Assembly: GCF_021025955.1 (NCBI RefSeq)
Contig: NZ_JAJNCL010000011.1
Coordinates: forward strand, 1-64,000
Direction of reading: 5' to 3'
Length of the DNA: 64,000 nucleotides
Origin: Rhodococcus qingshengii
GTDB taxonomy: Bacteria > Actinomycetota > Actinomycetes > Mycobacteriales > Mycobacteriaceae
The notes beneath the pieces were generated by a model. That model made no database searches, had not been told where the DNA came from, and saw nothing but the letters and a program-made list of their open reading frames with translations. The number at the start of each line of letters is the position of its first letter. Position 1 is the first letter of the stretch. Positions 45,648-54,419 of this stretch are shown in pieces. Both the position numbers and the translations under genes were made by a program.

Positions 45648-48266
45648 ATGTTCGGGATGGACGGCCACGACTGGGCAGCTATTCCCGAAAGGCGCACTCT
45701 CGCGACGTCGATTCCCCGGCAAGCGCTCTTCAAAAAACTTGACCGCCGTGCCGCCCTGACCATCGTCCGTGCACCGAACGGCCACGGGAAATCGTCATTG
45801 ATCGCATCGTGGCTGCGCGCTCACCTGGCATCCGAACGAGTACTCGTGTGGGTCTCGGCCCCACAGCCCTCGTCGACACTCGAAGATTTCTGGGCCGTTG
45901 TTCTCGATCGAATCCACGCTGCCGGAATCGCACTGCCCGACGTCGACGATCTCGCCGATCCTTTCACCGCTGTCGCCAAATCACTGAACGCCCTCAGCCG
46001 CCCCGTACTGCTCGTGCTGATCAGGCCGGATCTGATATCGGAACCAGAGTTGGACGATCAGTTGATCGAACTCCTCACCCTCTGCCACAACCTGGACCTC
46101 GTGGTCACGCTCTCGGGCTTCGGCATGTTCTGCGAGCCGTACCTGCTCGACACCGACCACGAGGTGATAAGCGCGAGTGAGCTGTTGTTCACGAAAGCCG
46201 ATACCGCCCATTTGCTCGCACAAGCTGACGTACACACGACTGACGGTGATGCCGAACAAATCACATCCCTGACGGGTGGGCTGCCAGCGCTGGTTCGCGT
46301 CGCCGTTCCCGCCGTCCAGGCATCGGGTAGCCGCAACCGCGAGCAGATGATCAGGAAGAACATCGCGCAGGCGATAGACGACTACGTGAACAAATCCGTT
46401 CTCACGACCGCTGATCATGTGAAACAACTCGAGTTCCTGCTCGCGACGGCCTTTGCGCGATCGATCACCGTCGACATCGCCGCAATGCTGTTCGAGTCCC
46501 AACACCCTGAGGATGCCGAGACCGTTTATCAGGTTCGCGTGCGCCTGGCGATACTGGAGACAGCCGGATTGTTGTCGCGGGTCGAGACCGAAGCCGAAGA
46601 AACATGGGAGTTGCCGCCTGCAATCCGTCGATCGATACTCGCGCGCCACACCCGCGCTGGAGTCGATCCGGCGCAACGTCTTTCGTTCCTCGCGCACAAC
46701 CGACTCGACCACGGTCATCACGCGTCGGCACTGGACTACGCTGTCGAGGCACAGAACTGGACCCTGGCCGTAGACATCGTCGAGCAACACTGGGTGACGA
46801 TGATCGTCCACAGCCTGGACTCGGTTCGCTCTGCCCTCCAACGGATTCCGGCGGAAGCTGCGGACAAACACTCTGCCGTGGAGGCGGGGCGCGCACTGTT
46901 CACGATGCATCCGAGCGAGCGCTCGACGGTAGTCGACTTGCTACCCGAATCGCCGGCAGAACTGTGGGATCTCGGCGCTGAAGCCGGCGCGAAGGACGCC
47001 TTGAGCATTGCCTGCGTTCAATCGATCATGCTCAGGATGGCCGGCGAGTACGGGCTCGCAGCAGAAACCACCCGGCGCCTGTCTCACCTCAGTCGCAGTG
47101 CGCTGGAGAACAACCCGGAAGCGGTCAGTGCACAGCTCCCTCTCATGCGGCTTCAATGGGCGATCAATTTCCAATTGAGCGGCAGGCTCACCGAATCCAC
47201 GATCAAGGCCCGAATGGCATACCACGGCGCACTGTCTCACGGAGTCGACTTCATCGCTCGCAACTCCGCGGGTAGTGCCGCACTGAATTGGGCGCTGGCT
47301 GGTGAGCCTCGCCAGGCCGCATACTGGTTCGAACTCGAGCAAAAGCATCCGGATCCTGGCGGTTGGCTCGAACCTGTGGTCAAGATCGCCGGCCTGACAG
47401 CACGGGCACTAACGGCTCTCGACACACTCGACTTCGACGACGCACGTGGGACACTGACCGAACTCGGTCTTCCTTCCGACACCGAGGAACTGTGGGCATT
47501 CGTCGTCTATGCGCACTGCCAATTCGCCTTGACCTCCGGCGACCACACTGCGGCACTACTGTTGCTCCACAATGCGATCGAAGCACATTCCAAGCAGTAC
47601 ACGGCTACATCTTTCGCACTCCCACTGATGCAATCCGCCGAGATCGATCTCCTGCTCGCTCTCGGACAGGGGAACAATGCCGTAGCACTGGCCAAGGCGA
47701 TCATCGATCCTGCCGCCAATCCGTGGACCCTCACGTCGGTGGCACGCCTACGGCAGCGGATCGGCCAGAACGAAGCCGCGGTCGCCCTCTGCCACCAGTT
47801 CGACTGGTCCGGCGAGTCGTATCCGCGAGCACAGATGGAATCGCTTCTGGTGCAAGCGGTTGCACACTCCAGACTTGGTGAACCGCGCCTCGCGGCGCAG
47901 GAATGGTCCAGAGCCTGCAGTATCGCGGATCAGACCGGACTTCTGCGTTCGTTCGCGACCATCTCATCGGCGGACGTCGAGAAACTCGAATCGATGGCGA
48001 AGTCGAATTCGCGAGCACTCGCCGAATTCGCGAAAACGCCTCGGGCTGACTCCTTTCCGGAATTCGTGCACATCGTGGAGCTGACCGAACGCGAACAGAT
48101 GGTCCTCTCACTCCTGGCGATCGGAATGGGGTCGGCCGCGATGGCGGACAAACTGTACGTCTCCGTCAACACCGTCAAGACTCAACTACGCACTCTCTAC
48201 AAGAAGCTCGACGTACACAATCGAAACGAAGCGATCACGAAGGCACGCCAACTGCGCCTGCTGTAG
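45648..48266 (+). CDS. LAL-type (MalT-like) LuxR-family transcriptional regulator
   Basis: This large 872-residue regulator is started at ATG 45648, with an AGAAAGGG-like site upstream; ATG 45579 would add 23 residues. The N-terminal ATPase has Walker A as APNGHGKSS (about residue 42). A long helical TPR-like middle (about 330-780) follows, then a C-terminal LuxR helix-turn-helix (ELTEREQMVLSLLAIG to VNTVKTQLRTLYKKL). Such proteins are ATP-dependent activators that sense small ligands or protein partners. The adjacent divergent exported genes and the triple repeat at 45484-45528 are the likeliest local targets. Confidence 0.88.
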   Translation: MFGMDGHDWAAIPERRTLATSIPRQALFKKLDRRAALTIVRAPNGHGKSSLIASWLRAHLASERVLVWVSAPQPSSTLEDFWAVVLDRIHAAGIALPDVDDLADPFTAVAKSLNALSRPVLLVLIRPDLISEPELDDQLIELLTLCHNLDLVVTLSGFGMFCEPYLLDTDHEVISASELLFTKADTAHLLAQADVHTTDGDAEQITSLTGGLPALVRVAVPAVQASGSRNREQMIRKNIAQAIDDYVNKSVLTTADHVKQLEFLLATAFARSITVDIAAMLFESQHPEDAETVYQVRVRLAILETAGLLSRVETEAEETWELPPAIRRSILARHTRAGVDPAQRLSFLAHNRLDHGHHASALDYAVEAQNWTLAVDIVEQHWVTMIVHSLDSVRSALQRIPAEAADKHSAVEAGRALFTMHPSERSTVVDLLPESPAELWDLGAEAGAKDALSIACVQSIMLRMAGEYGLAAETTRRLSHLSRSALENNPEAVSAQLPLMRLQWAINFQLSGRLTESTIKARMAYHGALSHGVDFIARNSAGSAALNWALAGEPRQAAYWFELEQKHPDPGGWLEPVVKIAGLTARALTALDTLDFDDARGTLTELGLPSDTEELWAFVVYAHCQFALTSGDHTAALLLLHNAIEAHSKQYTATSFALPLMQSAEIDLLLALGQGNNAVALAKAIIDPAANPWTLTSVARLRQRIGQNEAAVALCHQFDWSGESYPRAQMESLLVQAVAHSRLGEPRLAAQEWSRACSIADQTGLLRSFATISSADVEKLESMAKSNSRALAEFAKTPRADSFPEFVHIVELTEREQMVLSLLAIGMGSAAMADKLYVSVNTVKTQLRTLYKKLDVHNRNEAITKARQLRLL

Positions 48267-48304
48267 TCCCGGGTCGGATCTGATTCGGACTACATTCTGT
48301 AGAC

Positions 48305-48730
48305 ATGAGCACCGATACCTGCGTCTTCTGCAAGATCGTCGCACTGACCGAGCCGGCGATTCTCGTTCACGAGAGCGAGACGACTCTCGCATTTCTTGAC
48401 GCCAGACCGGTGAGTCGCGGACACACTCTGGTGGTCCCCAAGCGCCATGCAGAGAACCTCGATGCTCTCGAAAGCCATGAGGGCGCAGAGATGTTCCGCA
48501 TCGGAACGCTCATCGCCGGCGCTCTACGGCGCTGCGACATCGCCGCAGACGGCGTCAACTTCCTGGTCAACGACGGTCGCGCCGCGGGCCAGACCGTGTT
48601 CCACTCGCACCTGCACGTCGTCCCCCGCCATCGCGGCGACAAGGCGAAGTTCGCTGCCGGACTTCTGGCCAGACGAGCCGTCGAACTGGAGCAGGTGGGC
48701 TCGTCGATCCGCAGTCAGCTCACCGTCTGA
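48305..48730 (+). CDS. HIT-family nucleotide-binding hydrolase
   Basis: The 141-residue histidine triad protein has the hallmark HSHLHVVPR (HxHxH, about residues 98-106) and an N-terminal zinc-type CVFCKIV start. These enzymes hydrolyse nucleoside phosphoramidates or dinucleoside polyphosphates. It starts 38 bp after the LAL regulator stop, and its end overlaps the convergent hydrolase by 16 bp. Substrate is unknown; the HinT/Fhit-like subgroup is likely. Confidence 0.9.
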   Translation: MSTDTCVFCKIVALTEPAILVHESETTLAFLDARPVSRGHTLVVPKRHAENLDALESHEGAEMFRIGTLIAGALRRCDIAADGVNFLVNDGRAAGQTVFHSHLHVVPRHRGDKAKFAAGLLARRAVELEQVGSSIRSQLTV

Positions 48731-49461
48731 AGGAACTTCGTCACGACGTCGCGGTAACGCTGCGGTTGATCGTCGTGGACCAGGTGACCGGCGTCGGCAA
48801 TACGTACGTACCGGGTTTGCGGCCGCTCGGCCATCTCTCGCATCTGTCCTTCGGGGGTGATGGTGAACTCCCCCTCGATCAGCAAGGTCGGTGCCTCGAT
48901 CGCCTTCCACTGATCCCAGAAATGCCTCGTGCCCCATTCCTCGGAGATGTCGTGGAAGGTCGACACGTCGCCGTGCAGGTACCACCCGTCGTCGCGACGG
49001 TCGAAGGAGTCGAGAAAGTACTGACCGGCGACGGGGCCGAAGAATTCCTTCATCGCGTCCTCGGAAGCAAACGGCTGCGGCCACGCCGAAATCATCTGCG
49101 CCCAGTCCGCAGCGGTGCGTCCCCGAAAGTCCGGGGCCATGTCTTCCAGGACCAGCGCACAAACCTTTTCGGGATGCGCGGCGGCGAAGCACCACGCGTG
49201 CAGAGCCCCCATCGAATGACCGATCACGGTCATCGGCTCCTCGATGGAGGCAACGGCCGATGCCAGGTCGTCGACGAATGCCTCGGTAGTCAGCTCTGAC
49301 GGCGCCGGCCTGCCGTGACCGGCAGCGTCGAAGGTGTAGACGTGGCCGAACTCGCGGATCCACGGAACATGGCGACGCCACGTTCGGGAGCTGCCCATGA
49401 GGCCGTGCAACAACAGAATCGGTTGGCCCGTTCCACCTTCGTCATGCAACACGAGTGTCAC
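48715..49461 (-). CDS. Alpha/beta-fold hydrolase (Rv3591c-like)
   Basis: This 248-residue hydrolase starts at GTG 49461; no ATG is available before the divergent mhuD. The oxyanion region LLLHGLMGSSRTW, the nucleophile elbow GHSMGALHAW (Ser about 85), and the late DAGHLVHDDQP supplying the catalytic His are present. It corresponds by position to Rv3591c, next to the mhuD homologue Rv3592. The substrate is unknown; the family includes esterases and C-C bond hydrolases. The two divergent start codons are only 36 bp apart, so the mRNAs are probably leaderless or have very short leaders. Confidence 0.85.
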   Translation of the reverse strand: MTLVLHDEGGTGQPILLLHGLMGSSRTWRRHVPWIREFGHVYTFDAAGHGRPAPSELTTEAFVDDLASAVASIEEPMTVIGHSMGALHAWCFAAAHPEKVCALVLEDMAPDFRGRTAADWAQMISAWPQPFASEDAMKEFFGPVAGQYFLDSFDRRDDGWYLHGDVSTFHDISEEWGTRHFWDQWKAIEAPTLLIEGEFTITPEGQMREMAERPQTRYVRIADAGHLVHDDQPQRYRDVVTKFLQTVS

Positions 49462-49497
49462 GGTACGCGGTGAGGGTACGCGGGTAATGTCGCTTGC

Positions 49498-49806
49498 ATG
49501 GCAGTCGTGAAGATCAATGCAATCGAAGTCCCCGAGGGCGCCGGCCCCGAACTGGAGAAGCGCTTCGCAGCACGCGCTCACGCAGTCGAGAACTCCCCGG
49601 GCTTCCTCGGATTCCAGCTCCTCCGCCCCACCGCCGGCGAGAGCCGCTACTTCGTGGTGACGCAGTGGGAGTCCGAACAGGCGTTCGCCGATTGGCGTGA
49701 CGGCCCCGCCCGCGAAGCACACTCCGGCGAACGAGCGAAGCCCGTCGCTTCGGGTGCGTCGTTGCTTGAATTCGAAGTTGTCCTGGACGTAGCCGCCAAG
49801 AGCTGA
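49498..49806 (+). CDS. mhuD: Heme-degrading monooxygenase MhuD
   Basis: The 102-residue ABM-fold protein aligns throughout with M. tuberculosis MhuD (Rv3592). The residues known to matter there are conserved at the same positions: Asn7, Arg26, Trp66 and the heme ligand His75. MhuD dimers cleave heme and release iron with mycobilin products rather than biliverdin and CO. The gene gives this strain a route to iron from heme, matching the iron-handling genes at 18-23 kb. A strong hairpin ends the transcript. Confidence 0.95.
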   Translation: MAVVKINAIEVPEGAGPELEKRFAARAHAVENSPGFLGFQLLRPTAGESRYFVVTQWESEQAFADWRDGPAREAHSGERAKPVASGASLLEFEVVLDVAAKS

Positions 49807-49813
49807 TCGCGAG

Positions 49814-49843
49814 CGATTGTGCCCGCTCGTGCGGGCACAATCG
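49814..49843 (+). terminator. Terminator after mhuD
   Basis: A perfect 13-bp stem (49814-49826 with 49831-49843) with a four-base loop TCGT starts eight bases after the mhuD stop. There is no T-tract. It insulates mhuD from the riboswitch-controlled cbt genes. Confidence 0.75.
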
Positions 49844-49907
49844 ACGGTCATCTCGGGTTCGCGCGTTGACACGGAGCGGGCGGTAGTGCAAAAGTTCGCT
49901 TGTAAAC

Positions 49908-50020
49908 GCGATGGTCCGACAGGAATCCGGTGCAACCCCGGAGCGGTCGCGCCACTGTAATTCGAGGTGAAGTGCCTTTTCGGTACGGCTATTTCGACAG
50001 CCAGACACTTCGGCCATCGC
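49908..50020 (+). ncRNA. Cobalamin riboswitch upstream of cbtBA
   Basis: The closing helix pairs GCGATGG (49908-49914) with CCATCGC (50014-50020). Between them are the conserved core GACAGGAATCCGGTGCAA (from about 49918) and GCGCCACTGTAA (about 49949-49960), and a B12-box-like AGCCAGACACTT (about 49999-50010). These are the class hallmarks of adenosylcobalamin/cobalamin riboswitches. A TTGACA-like -35 lies at 49866-49871. The SD sequence AGGAGG before cbtB lies about 30 bp beyond the core, so control of translation or of termination just before cbtB is likely when B12 is bound. Confidence 0.92.
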
Positions 50021-50057
50021 ATGGACCTAGGGGACGCGAAAATCCCAGGAGGCTTCG

Positions 50058-50252
50058 ATGGCTCTCGCCTATTCTCCCGATACGTCGATCGATTCGACTC
50101 GTCTTGCTTTCCTCGCCGCTGCAGTAGTTCTGTTCGCGATGCTGGCTCTCTACCTGGTCGGATTCGACCAGGGCGCGGTCTCTCGCACCGGCATGTACAT
50201 GCATGAATTGATGCACGACGGACGCCACTTGATGGGCCTGCCGTGCCACTAG
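50058..50252 (+). CDS. cbtB: Cobalt transporter subunit CbtB
   Basis: This 64-residue small membrane protein has one transmembrane helix (about 16-38) and the CbtB-typical C-terminal His-rich motif HELMHDGRHLMGLPCH. It follows AGGAGG and the cobalamin riboswitch. CbtB works with CbtA in B12-regulated cobalt uptake, first described from comparative riboswitch analysis. The end overlaps cbtA by 10 bp. Confidence 0.93.
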   Translation: MALAYSPDTSIDSTRLAFLAAAVVLFAMLALYLVGFDQGAVSRTGMYMHELMHDGRHLMGLPCH

Positions 50253-51019
50253 TCGACAATTTCACGAAGCTTCTCATTCGTGGATTGTTGGCTGGTTTGA
50301 TCGCGGGCATTCTTGCCGGCGGTGTTGCGTTCGTGCTGGGTGAACCACACGTCAACGCTGCCATTGCGATCGAAGAAGCCAACAGTGCAGCCAGTGAGCA
50401 TGCCGGCGAAGCCGCTGGGCATTCGCACGGCGCCGAAGAAGAACCACTGGTGAGCCGCGACGGGCAGCGCGCCGGGCTGTTCCTGGCCACTGCGCTGGCC
50501 GGACTCGCACTCGGCGCGATCTTCTCGGTTGTCGCCAACTACGCGCGACGACTCACCGGAATGTCCGGGCCGTTGTTGGCGATCACCATCGCCGTCGGCG
50601 GTTGGCTGGCCATCGAGGCCGTGCCGTTCTTCAAGTACCCGGCCAATCCGCCGGCCGTCGGAGACCCGGATACCATCAACCAGCGGACACTGCTGTGGCT
50701 GGCTGCCGTGATTCTCGGACTGCTGTCCGTCACTGCGGCCACAGCGGCGGCAAAGGCAGTTTCCGGACACGAGTTCCTCAGCGTGCGCATCGCTGCTCCG
50801 GTGGCTGCGTTCCTGGTGATCGTCGCGATCGGTTACGTCTCGCTTCCCGGCATCAACGAGGTGGGTGAGGACTTCCCGGCAACTCTGCTGTGGGAGTTCC
50901 GACTTTCCTCGCTCGCTACGCAGGCGACGCTGTGGCTCGTACTCGGATTGGCATTTGCCTTCCTCACCGAGCGCGCGACCAAGAACGCCGACGTGGCAAA
51001 GAAGTACGCCCTTCGCTGA
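50243..51019 (+). CDS. cbtA: Cobalt transporter subunit CbtA
   Basis: The 258-residue protein starts at GTG 50243, inside the end of cbtB. About five to six membrane helices are visible. An exported His/Glu-rich loop (HAGEAAGHSHGAEEE, about residues 53-67) probably binds cobalt, and FKYPANPPAVGDPDTI around residue 131 is a family signature. With CbtB it should import Co2+ for cobalamin synthesis when B12 is scarce. A bidirectional terminator follows. Confidence 0.93.
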   Translation: MPLVDNFTKLLIRGLLAGLIAGILAGGVAFVLGEPHVNAAIAIEEANSAASEHAGEAAGHSHGAEEEPLVSRDGQRAGLFLATALAGLALGAIFSVVANYARRLTGMSGPLLAITIAVGGWLAIEAVPFFKYPANPPAVGDPDTINQRTLLWLAAVILGLLSVTAATAAAKAVSGHEFLSVRIAAPVAAFLVIVAIGYVSLPGINEVGEDFPATLLWEFRLSSLATQATLWLVLGLAFAFLTERATKNADVAKKYALR

Positions 51020-51021
51020 AC

Positions 51022-51074
51022 CTGCTGTGCGCCTTTGTTAACCGCCCGCGGTTGACGAAGGCGCACAGCAGTTC
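51022..51074. terminator. Strong bidirectional terminator between cbtA and the flavin monooxygenase
   Basis: A perfect 14-bp outer stem (51022-51035 with 51058-51071) encloses a further inner hairpin (GTTAACCGCCCGCGGTTGAC). TTCTTTTT follows on the plus strand. It lies between convergent genes and ends two bases-scale before the monooxygenase stop, so it can serve both. Confidence 0.9.
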
Positions 51075-51078
51075 TTTT

Positions 51079-52914
51079 TCAGCTCAGATGATGCACTTCC
51101 TGCAGCCCGTAGACCGGCGTCGGAATGCCCTCGTAGCGCGCCTTCAACTGCAGCGCGAGGTACAGCGAGTAGTGCCGCGACTGGTGCAGATTGCCGCCGT
51201 GGAACCAGAGCGCTTCCTGCTGCGTCGGCTTCCACATGTTGCGCTGCTCGCCTTCCCACGGTCCCGGATCCTTGGTCGTGTTCGAGCCGAGGCCCCACAC
51301 CTTGCCGACCTTGTCCGCGGTGTCCTGACCGATCAGATCCGCCACCCAGCCGTTCATCGAGCCGTAGCCGGTCGCGTAGACCACCACGTCGGCAGGCAGT
51401 TCCGTACCGTCTTCGAGGATCACGCTGTTCTCGGTCAGCTCACGAATGTTGCCGTGCGCGAGCTTGATGTCCCCGTTGGCAACCAGTTCGGCCGCACCGA
51501 CGTCGATGTAGTAACCCGAGCCGCGTCGTAGGTACTTCATGAACAGGCCCGAACCATCGTCGCCCCAGTCGTGCTCGAAACCCGCCTTCTCGAGGCGATC
51601 ATAGAAGTCCTTGTCGCGCTCACGGATTGCGTCGTACACCGGGATCTGGAACTCGTGCATGATCCGGTACGGCAGCGAACCGAACGTGAGATCGGCCTTG
51701 TGCGTCGTCATTCCGGCAGCGAGCGCGCGCTCCGAATACAGATCACCCAAGCCCAGATCCATCAGCGAATCCGACTTCACGATGTGCGTCGAGCTGCGCT
51801 GCACCATCGTGACGTCGATGCCGTTCTCCCACAGAGCGCCGCAGATGTCGTGCGAGGAGTTATTGGCCCCGATCACGACGACCTTCTTGCCCACGTACTG
51901 ATCCGGGCCGGGGTGCTTGCTCGAGTGGTGCTGATCGCCGAGGAATTTGTCCTGCCCGGGGAACGTCGGCACGTTGGCCTTGCCGGACATACCCGTCGCC
52001 ATCACCAACTGCTTGGGACGCAACGTCAGCTTCTCGCCGTTGCGGTTGACCTCGACAGTCCATTCCTGCGTCTTCTCGTCGAACGACGCGGAGGTGCAGG
52101 TCGTGGAACTCCAGTACGGAACCTCCATGACCTTGGTGTACATCTCGAGCCAGTCACCGATCTTGTCCTTGGGCGCGAACACCGGCCAGTTGTCGGGGAA
52201 CGGCATGTAAGGCAGATGGTCGTACCAGACCGGATCGTGCAGGCACAGGGACTTGTAGCGTCCGCGCCACTGGTCGCCCGGCCGCTCGTGGCTGTCGATC
52301 ACGATGGCCGGAACTCCGAGCTGACGCATCCGGGCGCCGAGCGCGATGCCGCCCTGGCCGCCGCCGACGATCACGACGTAAGGCTGTGTGGTGTAACCGA
52401 GTTCGCGGTCCTCGATCTCCTTCTGCTCGGCCCACGTGATGCGGTTCGGGTCTGCCCCGTGCTTGGCGCCGCGCGGACGACGAGTGCCCTTACCTTCCTC
52501 GTACCCCTTCAACTCCTGCAGCGACGTCAGCAGGGTCCAACCTTCATCTCCCTTCAAACGAAGGTGCCCGTGCGCACGCCCGGTTGCAGTCTCGAACTCG
52601 ATCCAGGCTGACGTGACGCCGTCGGCCTCGTCGGGCGTCTCGGTCGTCCGAAATCCCGAAGGATCGGTGTCGTCGAGTCGTGCGGAGAGCATGTCGGCGA
52701 TCTGCTCGCGACCTTCGACGGTCTTGATGTTCCAGGTGAACGACACCAGGTCTCGCCAGAAGCTGTCGAGTGCGAATTTGCCTGCCACACGCTCGATGTC
52801 ACGAGCCGCGAGGGCCGACTCGAAATCCGCCAGCCAGGCGTCGACGCGCTCCTGAGGTGTCACCGCCGTCAACTTCACCTCGGGGGTGACTGCGGAATCG
52901 ATGGTTTGCGTCAT
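51079..52914 (-). CDS. FAD-dependent monooxygenase with N-terminal NTF2-like domain
   Basis: The 611-residue protein starts at ATG 52914 behind AAGGAG. Residues about 25-130 look like an NTF2/SnoaL-type domain. From about 165 it is a flavin-containing monooxygenase of the CzcO type, with FAD-binding VIVGGGQGGIALG and a second Rossmann motif VVVIGANNSSHD (about 355). The region between them, GDQHHSSKHPG, occupies the place of the FxGxxxHxxx fingerprint but is not a canonical Baeyer-Villiger motif. A ketone or aldehyde substrate is plausible. It is co-oriented with the membrane protein upstream and near a short-chain dehydrogenase. Confidence 0.82.
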   Translation of the reverse strand: MTQTIDSAVTPEVKLTAVTPQERVDAWLADFESALAARDIERVAGKFALDSFWRDLVSFTWNIKTVEGREQIADMLSARLDDTDPSGFRTTETPDEADGVTSAWIEFETATGRAHGHLRLKGDEGWTLLTSLQELKGYEEGKGTRRPRGAKHGADPNRITWAEQKEIEDRELGYTTQPYVVIVGGGQGGIALGARMRQLGVPAIVIDSHERPGDQWRGRYKSLCLHDPVWYDHLPYMPFPDNWPVFAPKDKIGDWLEMYTKVMEVPYWSSTTCTSASFDEKTQEWTVEVNRNGEKLTLRPKQLVMATGMSGKANVPTFPGQDKFLGDQHHSSKHPGPDQYVGKKVVVIGANNSSHDICGALWENGIDVTMVQRSSTHIVKSDSLMDLGLGDLYSERALAAGMTTHKADLTFGSLPYRIMHEFQIPVYDAIRERDKDFYDRLEKAGFEHDWGDDGSGLFMKYLRRGSGYYIDVGAAELVANGDIKLAHGNIRELTENSVILEDGTELPADVVVYATGYGSMNGWVADLIGQDTADKVGKVWGLGSNTTKDPGPWEGEQRNMWKPTQQEALWFHGGNLHQSRHYSLYLALQLKARYEGIPTPVYGLQEVHHLS

Positions 52915-52976
52915 CACTTCTCCTTGTTTGTGAATGTGACACACAGCACATCTCATAAGTGGCCCCGGTCACAAGC

Positions 52977-52993
52977 GTTGCAGTCTGTTGCAA
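52977..52993. promoter_or_regulatory. TTGCA-type motif pair before the monooxygenase
   Basis: GTTGCA (52977-52982) and GTTGCAA (52987-52993) lie about 65 bp before the monooxygenase start. Similar TTGCA/TGCAA elements lie in the divergent region at 54293-54336, suggesting a shared regulator. Confidence 0.4.
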
Positions 52994-53054
52994 TCAGTGG
53001 GCGCGGTGCCGACGTCCGATACCGGTTGCTCGCACCGATGTGCGGGCAACCGAC

Positions 53055-54200
53055 TCACCCCTCCGCAGGCTTGAATTTGCCGAGTCCCAGCGACTGAAAT
53101 CCCACGACGTAGAACAACGTCCACAACACGGCCCAATCCACGAAACCCAGTGCATTGCCGTGCAATCCGTCGACAACTGCCGGCTCGTGAAGAATGTGCT
53201 CTGCCGCAAAGCGGTAATAGAACAAGAATGTGACCACCGCGAGCACAAACGTGAGCAGCGCGCGGATCCCCAGGTTGACCCCGCCCGCAAAGCCCGTGGG
53301 CTTGTTACCGAAGGCGTTGGCCCAGAAGATCATCCAGAAGGCCCAGCACACACCGAGCTGCGCCGGGAACTGATGGATCACACCGCCCAACTCTGCAACG
53401 GCATCGCTTCCCACCAGCACCTTCACAACCGGAAGTGCCACGAAGTACAAGCCTGTTCCCACGGCAAAGTTACCGATCGTGGCTGCGAGCGCCGTCTTTC
53501 CGCCGCCGCCGAACAGTCGCCACGGCCAGTTGTCGAGCGTCTGGCCGGTCAGGATCACGACCACCACGACGCAGTAGAACCACCCGAGTACGGTGTCGAC
53601 GGTCATCAACGGATCCGTGGCGGACCGCGACACGGACGGCAGACCGAACACGAAGTACAGCGCCAGCGTCGGGACGGCGACAAACGCGATCTCACACAAA
53701 CCCACCAACGGCTGCTTCATCCCTAGGGAAGTCCACGGCCAATGCTGCCAGTTCAAGACCACCATCACCCAGGTCCCGAAGCCGAAGAGCACGAACAGCG
53801 CACCCGCGAAATATCCGAGGCCGCCCTCACGATCGGCCGCGAAATCCGGGTACAAACTCCCCAAGCCGTTTGCCAGGAGCCACGTCACGACGACGGAGAA
53901 GACCGCGGTCGCGACCATGATCGCCAGGCCTTTCGCCGGCTGCGGGAGTCGATCGAAGCCGGCGAACTCGCAATTGAAGCCGATGAACACAACAAAGAGG
54001 ATTGCCCAGAAAAGCGCCGCGTTGAACGGCAGAGGATAGAAAGTCCAGGGACTGGTGGTCGGATCGGCCAGAAGGTACCAACTCGCCACGGCCAGCACGA
54101 GAACGATCACGAGGTTCGCGATCCCGAACCCGATCCAGCGGCGTGACGGTTGTCGGCTCGGCGTGGCCGGTTCCGTGGGTGTGTCGACTGTAGCGGTCAT
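53055..54200 (-). CDS. Polytopic membrane protein of unknown function
   Basis: This 381-residue protein starts at ATG 54200 behind GGGAGAGGG. About ten hydrophobic segments cover the protein from residue 20 to the end. Many aromatic residues and Trp-rich segments (NWQHWPW, FWANAFGNKP) are present, but no transporter-family signature that I recognise. It could carry the substrate of the adjacent monooxygenase or be a membrane enzyme. The gap to the monooxygenase gene is 140 bp and contains TTGCA motifs, so that gene may also have its own promoter. Confidence 0.75.
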   Translation of the reverse strand: MTATVDTPTEPATPSRQPSRRWIGFGIANLVIVLVLAVASWYLLADPTTSPWTFYPLPFNAALFWAILFVVFIGFNCEFAGFDRLPQPAKGLAIMVATAVFSVVVTWLLANGLGSLYPDFAADREGGLGYFAGALFVLFGFGTWVMVVLNWQHWPWTSLGMKQPLVGLCEIAFVAVPTLALYFVFGLPSVSRSATDPLMTVDTVLGWFYCVVVVVILTGQTLDNWPWRLFGGGGKTALAATIGNFAVGTGLYFVALPVVKVLVGSDAVAELGGVIHQFPAQLGVCWAFWMIFWANAFGNKPTGFAGGVNLGIRALLTFVLAVVTFLFYYRFAAEHILHEPAVVDGLHGNALGFVDWAVLWTLFYVVGFQSLGLGKFKPAEG

Positions 54201-54292
54201 GTGCCCTCTCCCAGATTGTCTCGCAAGATGATTCGCGAAGTGGTGGCGCAACTATGGAACCGTCGCGCGGGGTACCGGGAGGGTTGCCGAGG

Positions 54293-54336
54293 GTTGCAAC
54301 CGCTGCCCCATTCTCCGGAATTGCAACACGGTGCAA
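54293..54336. promoter_or_regulatory. TTGCA-type elements in the divergent promoter region
   Basis: GTTGCAAC (54293-54300) is a perfect 8-bp palindrome. TTGCAACACGGTGCAA (54321-54336) is an inverted repeat with TTGCA/TGCAA arms. They lie between the divergent membrane-protein and short-chain dehydrogenase genes and resemble the pair at 52977-52993. They are candidate sites for the GAF-domain regulator encoded downstream. Confidence 0.5.
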
Positions 54337-54419
54337 CCCTTCCGCACTGTGGTCGCCGTCACATACAAATCACTCACCGGTTCACAACCGACTGGTTCAC
54401 TGCTTACGAGGAGATCTGC

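Noticed and set aside
49462-50538. N-terminal extension giving a 607-codon hydrolase frame
   Set aside because: It would run across mhuD, its terminator, the riboswitch and cbtB; conservation begins only at GTG 49461.
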